10,139 nucleotides of DNA from CBDUZS01 sp965371785. Lineage in GTDB: Bacteria; Fermentibacterota; Fermentibacteria; Fermentibacterales; JCC-6. The stretch's first letter is position 1, and each line of letters starts with the position of its first letter. This document shows, piece after piece, positions 5,770-10,139 of the stretch. The notes beneath the pieces were generated by a model, which did no database searches, had not been told where the DNA came from, and worked only from the letters and a program-made list of their open reading frames with translations. Location of the stretch: contig CBDUZS010000079.1 of NCBI GenBank assembly GCA_965371785.1, positions 1 through 10,139 of the forward strand, written 5' to 3'. The position numbers and the translations under genes were made by a program.

Positions 5770-6492
5770 ATGCTCAGGTATCTGTTCGTATCGGTATTCC
5801 TGCTCGCTCTCACCAGCGCAGCAACTGCTCAGGAAATCTATGACTATCCCGGCTCCATCGCCGTAACAGGAATTGGTTACGCAAGCGCTGAACCGGATGA
5901 AGCGCAAATCATCTTCGGAGTTACCATAACCAGGGATGATCCCGCTGCCGCCGTGACGGAAGCCGCGGAGATGATCAACAGCGCCATGGCTGCCGCCAGG
6001 AGAAACGGAGTATCGGGCGACGAGATGCAGACCGTCTCCTACAACATGTGGGTACAGGAAGTGTACGACGATTACAACTACGTCTACACCGGTGAGATGG
6101 AGTACCAGATAACACATATGATCCGTGCCGACGTAAAGAACATCGATCACGTGGGTGACGTTCTTGCGGCAATCGTCGAAGCAGGAGCCAACACCATCAA
6201 CAGTGTTTTCTTCACACTCGAAGACGAGTCGGAACTAGAAGACGAAGCCAGGAGAGCCGCGGTCAGGGATGCCGTAGCCCGGGCGGAAATGCTGGCCGAT
6301 GAACTCGGAGTAGAACTCGGTGATCCCACTTACGTCTCAGAGTACGATTACTACTACGACTCGTACTCCTACTACGATCCCTACATGAACTACGGAGGCG
6401 GGCTCGGTTACGGAGAAAGTTCACCTGCCGTTACACCTGGATCCTACGTGGTTTCGAGCAGCGTCTCGGTGACCTTTGAGATAGTCGAGTAG
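5770..6492 (+). CDS. Secreted SIMPL-domain (DUF541) protein
   Basis: The ATG at 5770 is preceded by AAGGAGGG (5757-5764), far better than the in-frame ATG at 5686, and it begins a clean Sec signal peptide (LFVSVFLLALTSAATA, cleavage near residue 20). The mature protein follows the SIMPL pattern: IAVTGIGYASAEPDEAQIIFGV (30-51), the helix with AAEMINSAMAAARRNGVSGDEMQT (65-88), HMIRADVKNIDHVGDVLAAIVEAGANTINSV (116-146), EDEARRAAVRDAVARAEMLADELG (157-180) and a final strand VSVTFEIVE. At 240 residues it has the usual family length. SIMPL proteins are periplasmic or surface-exposed and form oligomers, with varied or unclear roles, including envelope and oxidative-stress functions. The loop at 191-217 is unusually tyrosine-rich (ten Tyr). 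It appears to be a single-gene transcript. Confidence 0.88.
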   Translation: MLRYLFVSVFLLALTSAATAQEIYDYPGSIAVTGIGYASAEPDEAQIIFGVTITRDDPAAAVTEAAEMINSAMAAARRNGVSGDEMQTVSYNMWVQEVYDDYNYVYTGEMEYQITHMIRADVKNIDHVGDVLAAIVEAGANTINSVFFTLEDESELEDEARRAAVRDAVARAEMLADELGVELGDPTYVSEYDYYYDSYSYYDPYMNYGGGLGYGESSPAVTPGSYVVSSSVSVTFEIVE

Positions 6493-6498
6493 TCAGGA

Positions 6499-6511
6499 GC
6501 ATTCGCAATGC
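6499..6511. terminator. Weak hairpin between convergent genes
   Basis: GCATT-CGC-AATGC forms a perfect 5-bp stem with a three-base loop in the 51-bp gap between the convergent SIMPL and SGNH genes. It has no U-run on either side, so it is at best a weak bidirectional stop signal. Confidence 0.2.
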
Positions 6512-6543
6512 AAACTGCTTCCGTCGATCGGGCCAGGGAATAT

Positions 6544-8080
6544 CTACAGTGCGGGAGTGACTGGTAGGTCACGGATAAGATCCTGTTCGATCAGGAAATC
6601 CGTCAGCAGGTCGGAAACGAGCCGGGCACCGGCTTCGGTGAAGTGCATTCCGTCATAGAAGTACTCAGGATTGTGGGGAACCATGGATGCGAGATCCAGG
6701 CAGGGTATCCCCTCGCTGCTGCATATCGATAACAATTCGGAGTTGAATATCTCGAGCATCCTCCATACCGTGGCAGCCGAAAGCCTGCTGTCCTCTCCAG
6801 CGTCCCAGTAGTAGCTCTCCTGTATTCCGCGCCAGTAGTCCGAATCTTTCCAGAGCGAGGGCTGCGTCATGAAAACGATCCGGACTCCGGATGCCTTTCC
6901 AAGCCTGATGATCTCCCTGATGTTGTCGCTGTACTCATCCAGGGAAGTGCATAGATCCCTGATATCCTCGGGCAATTCCATCTCGGGACCATCGAGTGGA
7001 ATGGGGACGTAGGGCAATAGATTCTCTGTAAGGATGTGCACATCCCCGAAACTGCCCCTGATCCATGTGTTGAGTATCTGGAGAAGTCTGCTGGATGAAA
7101 TGATCCTGTAGCCCAATGCCGGCGTCTCGTCACCTATCCCTTCGCCCCCGGGATCAATCCTCGTCGAATAGACCACATCGTTCGTCCCCGTCAGGAGAAC
7201 AACTACGTCAGGCAGTACAGTCGGTATGACCTCTCGCATGAATAGAACGTGCGCCACAGTTGAGTGCCCGGAAAAACCGCCGTTCCCGACCCAAGTGTCA
7301 GATTGGAGCTCCCGGAGGTTTTCCTGGAGCAGGTGAGACCAGGTCTTCAGGTCATCCATGTAGTAGCAGTGAGTCGTGCTGCCCCCGATCGTGACAATCG
7401 TGAGCCAGCTGTCCCAGTCTTCGGGGGGGTTCTTCCGCTCGGAGACCCATGCTGTTCGTCGTGTATGTGATGACCGGTGACATTCCTGGAAGGTCTACAT
7501 TGATCGTAAGATTCTGGTGTGGAATGAGCTCGATTGCTGTTGAGAAAATCGATCGAGGAGATACGATTCTGATGACGACTTCGAGCGCTATCAACCCGAC
7601 AAGTGTCGAGACTCCGAGCAAAAGGATTCTCTCGGCCAGCGTCTTCCGTCTCGAAAGCGTGACCGATGTTGTGGCAATCATCGAGAAACCGATGTATACG
7701 AACAACAGGCCGAGCAGGAAGAGCGCTTCACCGGCAAGGGGAAAGAAGCCCTTACCGGCAATGAACATGAAGAGGATTGGAATCCAGCCGAACATGATGG
7801 AAAGCTCGAGAAGGGCCGGAATCCTGTCCAGTGACGATACAATCCGTGCCGCAACGTAGAGAACACGCTCAGTTCTGAAGATAAGAGATAGCAAGCCGGT
7901 GAGGACGATCAGTGTGATCAACAGCATGACGGAAGCAAGCGGGAGAGAGTACCTGTGCAGTATCAATGGATTACTGCTCTCGGATCCCACGAGCACTAAC
8001 AGGAACAGTGTCATTCCAGCCAGCAGGAGCATGAATGCCGGGTAGAATAAACATCTTCCCATTCTACCGCTCTCGTTCAT
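6544..8080 (-). pseudogene. Membrane-anchored SGNH/GDSL hydrolase, frame broken at a G7 run
   Basis: Two overlapping frames encode one protein of about 511 residues. The upstream frame (ATG 8080, minus) gives hydrophobic segments and an extracytoplasmic region ending at GLRAEEPP. The downstream frame continues with EDWDSWLTIVTIGGSTTHC and the rest of the SGNH domain to the stop at 6544. Reading six rather than seven G at 7423-7429 joins them exactly. The joined domain has block I GGST (Ser codon at 7378-7380), VGNGGFSGHST block II, LLTGTNDV block III and YDGMH (DxxH) near the end, so all catalytic residues survive. As written, the first frame lacks the nucleophile serine and runs into an unrelated tail. 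This may be a sequence error, slippage-based switching or decay. Architecture matches the gene at 1-1343. The start is uncertain: the ribosome site at 8080 is weak, and Met7 is an alternative. Confidence 0.82.
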
Positions 8081-8237
8081 CTGAAATCACTCATTTCACA
8101 GGGGTACCAATTCATCGGGAAAATATGGTTAAGAACGGTCAATTCATAGATCGACGGATCTGGAATTATCGCGGTGCAGAACGGCCACGGTTGACCGGGT
8201 CGGGGGTATCTGCAGCCAAACCGTGACAGCAGATGTT

Positions 8238-8708
8238 CTAGAGAATCGCATCCATGTAGAAGTTCAGATCTATATCGACCATGTCATCGAGTACGCTGTC
8301 GGGTGTAATCCGGATCATGGTATCCATATCCGCAAACAAGCCTTGCTCGATGCTGTCGATGTCCTGTGCCTGAATCCGAAGGTAGTAGTCGTCGAATGTA
8401 TTGTCCCCCGCGTTCTCGATGAAGTTCAGGAAGTACTGTCCCTCCATGCCGCTGGTAACGGAGTCTATGACGGTTGTATCGGCAGGAATCACAGTAGACA
8501 GCCTGACCTGTATTCCAGGAATAGCTGTCGAGTCCCGGGCTGTTCTCACGGTACCGTCGACGGTGATTTCCACACCGACAACGCCGTAACACGGAGCATC
8601 CATTGCAGTGCCGCAGGATGAAACACCCAGTGCGGTCAGTACTGCCGATGCCACTGAGGCTGTGAACTTGAGAAAGCCCTTCCTCATGAAGGCTACACGT
8701 CTGGCCAT
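8238..8708 (-). CDS. Putative lipoprotein, resembling radical SAM-associated lipoproteins
   Basis: The 156-residue protein begins at ATG 8708 behind AAGGGAG, though Met8 is also possible. It opens with a basic n-region, a hydrophobic stretch (about 15-28) and a lipobox-like VSSC with Cys32, predicting lipid anchoring after signal peptidase II cleavage. Behind this come CYGVVGVEITVDGTV (40-54) and a carboxypeptidase-regulatory-like beta-sandwich pattern: IPGIQVRLS, then GMEGQYFLNF. The tail is acidic (DSVLDDMVDIDLNFYMDAIL). The combination of LG.SSC, a YG motif and an IPGI.V strand recalls the 'radical SAM-associated putative lipoprotein' group best known in Bacteroidota. No radical SAM gene is visible in the window, so this is tentative. 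It lies upstream of the broken SGNH gene on the same strand, with a 157-bp gap. Confidence 0.7.
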   Translation of the reverse strand: MARRVAFMRKGFLKFTASVASAVLTALGVSSCGTAMDAPCYGVVGVEITVDGTVRTARDSTAIPGIQVRLSTVIPADTTVIDSVTSGMEGQYFLNFIENAGDNTFDDYYLRIQAQDIDSIEQGLFADMDTMIRITPDSVLDDMVDIDLNFYMDAIL

Positions 8709-8731
8709 AATTCTCCCTTCGAATCGGGCAG

Positions 8732-8760
8732 ATAATTGTCTGTATTCGGGTCAACGTCAA
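8732..8760 (-). promoter_or_regulatory. Candidate sigma70-type promoter of the lipoprotein gene
   Basis: Read on the minus strand, TTGACG (8755-8760) and AATTAT (8732-8737) are separated by 17 bp, about 23 bp before the start codon at 8708. The -35 element is 5/6 to consensus, while the -10 is only moderate. If correct, the leader would be very short, with the Shine-Dalgarno near the 5' end. Confidence 0.35.
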
Positions 8761-8927
8761 CTTGCACGATTTTACCCATCCGTCGATTGACCCTCTGATC
8801 GGGAACGATTACCGTGAACCTCTCCATTGCAGCCGGTGGCTCCCTCCCTTTTCATCGGAATACGGCTTCTGTAGTGTTCTCCTCGATGGACGAAGTCATC
8901 TTCGGCTTACGGGAAAGGGGCTAACCG

Positions 8928-9854
8928 ATGAACAGCACTCGCGAAAGGCATCCTGTCCGGGATGCATCGGCGCCCCCCGTGCAACCGCTCCCCAATCGGG
9001 ATGCAAACCTCTATTACGAGAAAAACGGGCTCTTCATCAGGAGAACAGGCGTCTCCCACAGGAACGATGAGTACGACAGCCATCTGTTCGAACTCCTCGC
9101 GGAAATGCAGAGAAAACACTTCTGGTATTCCGGACGGCACCGTTTCCTCCTGGCCGCTTTGCGAGATCAGATGAAGGGCGGGAAGCTCTCCCCCGGCGAA
9201 ATGAGCGCCATCGACCTGGGAGCCGGGTGCGGTGGCTGGATTGCATACCTCAGAGAACGAGATGTCCTCAGGTTCGGCGAGCTGGCAGTAGCCGACTCGT
9301 CCGGGAAGGCGCTGGATATCGCCGGTGAGGTCCTCGGCCAGGGTGTCGAGCGGTACCAGATGGACCTCTTCGACTTGGGCTGGGACGAGCGATGGGATCT
9401 GATCTTTCTGCTGGACGTTCTGGAGCACATCCCCGACCATCTCGAGGCCCTCAGGAGGGTCCGGGCCTGCCTCAAACCTGGAGGCCTGCTGTTCGTCACG
9501 GCACCGGCACTGATGGGATTCTGGAGCTCGAACGACACGATGGCCGGACACCTCAGGAGGTACTCCAGAACAGAGCTGAGAGTGCTCTCGGAGGAATCCG
9601 GTCTGAAGACGGTGATGACGAGGTATTTCATGTTCCTCCTCAGTCCGCTCCTCATGCTCTCGAGGCTCTTCACTCCAGTCAATGCAGAGCTTTCACGGGA
9701 GGAGACCAGGGAACACCTGACCAGAACCCACAGGATACCGCCGGGACCAGTGAATACGCTCCTGAAGTGCCTTTTCTCTCTCGAAACCCCACTTGGGCTT
9801 CGTATACCCTTTCCGTGGGGGACGTCGGTACTGGGCGTCTTCCGAAATCCATAG
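8928..9854 (+). CDS. Class I SAM-dependent methyltransferase
   Basis: The start at 8928 is supported by AAAGGGG ending seven bases upstream. The 308-residue protein has a Rossmann methyltransferase core: motif I IDLGAGCGGW (95-104), a carboxylate-bearing strand VADSS (121-125), QMDLFDL (144-150), motif IV-like LLDVLEHIPDH (161-171) and LKPGGLLFVTAP (182-193). The preceding HFWYSGRHRFL (64-74) is typical of methyltransferases found in polysaccharide and glycosyltransferase clusters. The C-terminal third contains a hydrophobic stretch, MFLLSPLLMLSRLF (235-248), which may touch the membrane or form a substrate lid. Because an MBOAT acyltransferase follows 6 bp downstream, a glycan or lipid-linked sugar is a likely methyl acceptor (inference). 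Ubiquinone-type or small-molecule methylation cannot be excluded. Confidence 0.85.
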   Translation: MNSTRERHPVRDASAPPVQPLPNRDANLYYEKNGLFIRRTGVSHRNDEYDSHLFELLAEMQRKHFWYSGRHRFLLAALRDQMKGGKLSPGEMSAIDLGAGCGGWIAYLRERDVLRFGELAVADSSGKALDIAGEVLGQGVERYQMDLFDLGWDERWDLIFLLDVLEHIPDHLEALRRVRACLKPGGLLFVTAPALMGFWSSNDTMAGHLRRYSRTELRVLSEESGLKTVMTRYFMFLLSPLLMLSRLFTPVNAELSREETREHLTRTHRIPPGPVNTLLKCLFSLETPLGLRIPFPWGTSVLGVFRNP

Positions 9855-9860
9855 ACCCAG

Positions 9861-10139
9861 ATGCTCTTCAACTCCCTTCCGTTCGCCATCTTTCTCCCGG
9901 TTGTATTCCTTCTCTACTGGTCTCTGCAGAAGGCACCGCTGCGATTCCAGAATCTCTTCATCATCATGGCGAGTTATTTCTTCTAAGGGTGGTGGGACTG
10001 GCGATTCCTCTCACTCATCATCGTCAGCTCCGCAACGGACTACTTCGCGGGTCTCCTGATCCGCAGCTCATCAACGGACGCGAGAAGAAAGGGATTCCTG
10101 ATCGCCAGCCTGGTGGTCAACCTGGGCATCCTGGCTTTC
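9861..10139 (+). pseudogene. AlgI-like MBOAT O-acyltransferase, 5' part, with in-frame TAA
   Basis: From ATG 9861 the frame reads MLFNSLPFAIFLPVVFLLYW, then NLFIIMASYFF, a stop TAA at 9984-9986, and continues without a break as GWWDWRFLSLIIVSSATDYF to the window edge. This matches the N-terminus of AlgI/PatA-type MBOAT proteins, where the consensus around the stop is SYFFYGWWDWRF; one base changes a Tyr codon to TAA. These multi-spanning enzymes acylate polysaccharide hydroxyls, often with a membrane SGNH partner, matching the other genes here. It lies 6 bp after the methyltransferase stop without its own strong ribosome site, suggesting coupling. It may be a true nonsense mutation, or a sequence error; TAA also ends the HD-GYP gene, so recoding is unlikely. 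Confidence 0.8.

Noticed and set aside
8150..8787. 10-bp inverted match (ATCGACGGAT at 8150-8159, ATCCGTCGAT at 8778-8787) flanking the lipoprotein gene as possible mobile-element ends
   Set aside because: The arms are short, no transposase or target-site duplication is seen, and the shared bases are within reach of chance in 10 kb.
8907..9889. Antisense open frames opposite the methyltransferase (214 and 240 codons)
   Set aside because: The plus-strand frame carries full methyltransferase motifs. The antisense products are Arg/Ser/Pro-rich without domain features, as expected for shadow frames.
1..10139. CRISPR array, tRNA, rRNA or complete insertion sequence
   Set aside because: No regularly spaced repeats, cloverleaf-like sequence, rRNA segment or transposase frame was recognised on either strand.

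Overview
The window is about 10.1 kb of gene-dense bacterial DNA of moderately high GC. It has strong AGGAG-type ribosome binding sites, ATG/GTG starts and all three stop codons. A signal-peptide SIMPL protein, a predicted lipoprotein and several membrane enzymes of surface-glycan modification suggest a Gram-negative, probably uncultivated bacterium. The gene families are reminiscent of the FCB group or neighbouring candidate phyla (for example Fermentibacterota-like genomes). This is a weak inference; the window has no rRNA or other marker gene.

Layout. (1) 1-1343, minus: a membrane-anchored SGNH/GDSL hydrolase running off the left edge; it has no stop codon inside the window. (2) 1344-1447: a divergent control region with a perfect 14-bp palindrome. 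(3) 1448-3827, plus: a tight three-gene unit of NodU/CmcH/TobZ-type carbamoyltransferase, SxtJ-family membrane protein and a 49-residue DUF5989 protein. The carbamoyltransferase reading frame has no ATG/GTG/TTG at the position homology demands; an ATA codon sits behind a good Shine-Dalgarno instead. (4) 3828-4166: an AT-richer non-coding stretch with related repeat arms and a G8 tract. (5) 4167-5180, plus: a HD-GYP phosphodiesterase with a PAS-like N-terminus, convergent with (6) 5192-5530, minus: a small, strikingly methionine-rich protein. (7) 5770-6492, plus: a secreted SIMPL-domain protein. (8) 6544-8080, minus: a second membrane-anchored SGNH hydrolase, broken by a one-base excess in a G7 run just before its catalytic serine. 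(9) 8238-8708, minus: a putative lipoprotein. (10) 8928-9854, plus: a class I SAM methyltransferase, followed 6 bp later by (11) 9861-10139, plus: the start of an AlgI-like MBOAT O-acyltransferase interrupted by TAA at codon 42.

How the parts fit. Carbamoyltransferase, SxtJ, DUF5989, membrane SGNH hydrolases, a methyltransferase and an MBOAT acyltransferase together look like a locus for decorating a surface polysaccharide or lipid-linked glycan with carbamoyl, methyl and acyl groups. The HD-GYP protein offers a possible cyclic-dinucleotide link but is not obviously in the same transcript. The most striking features are: single-base departures from an intact frame in three of these glycan-modification genes (ATA start, G7 frameshift, TAA in the MBOAT), which may be sequence errors, decay or real regulation; the poorly understood carbamoyltransferase-SxtJ-DUF5989 cassette; and the Met-rich protein.
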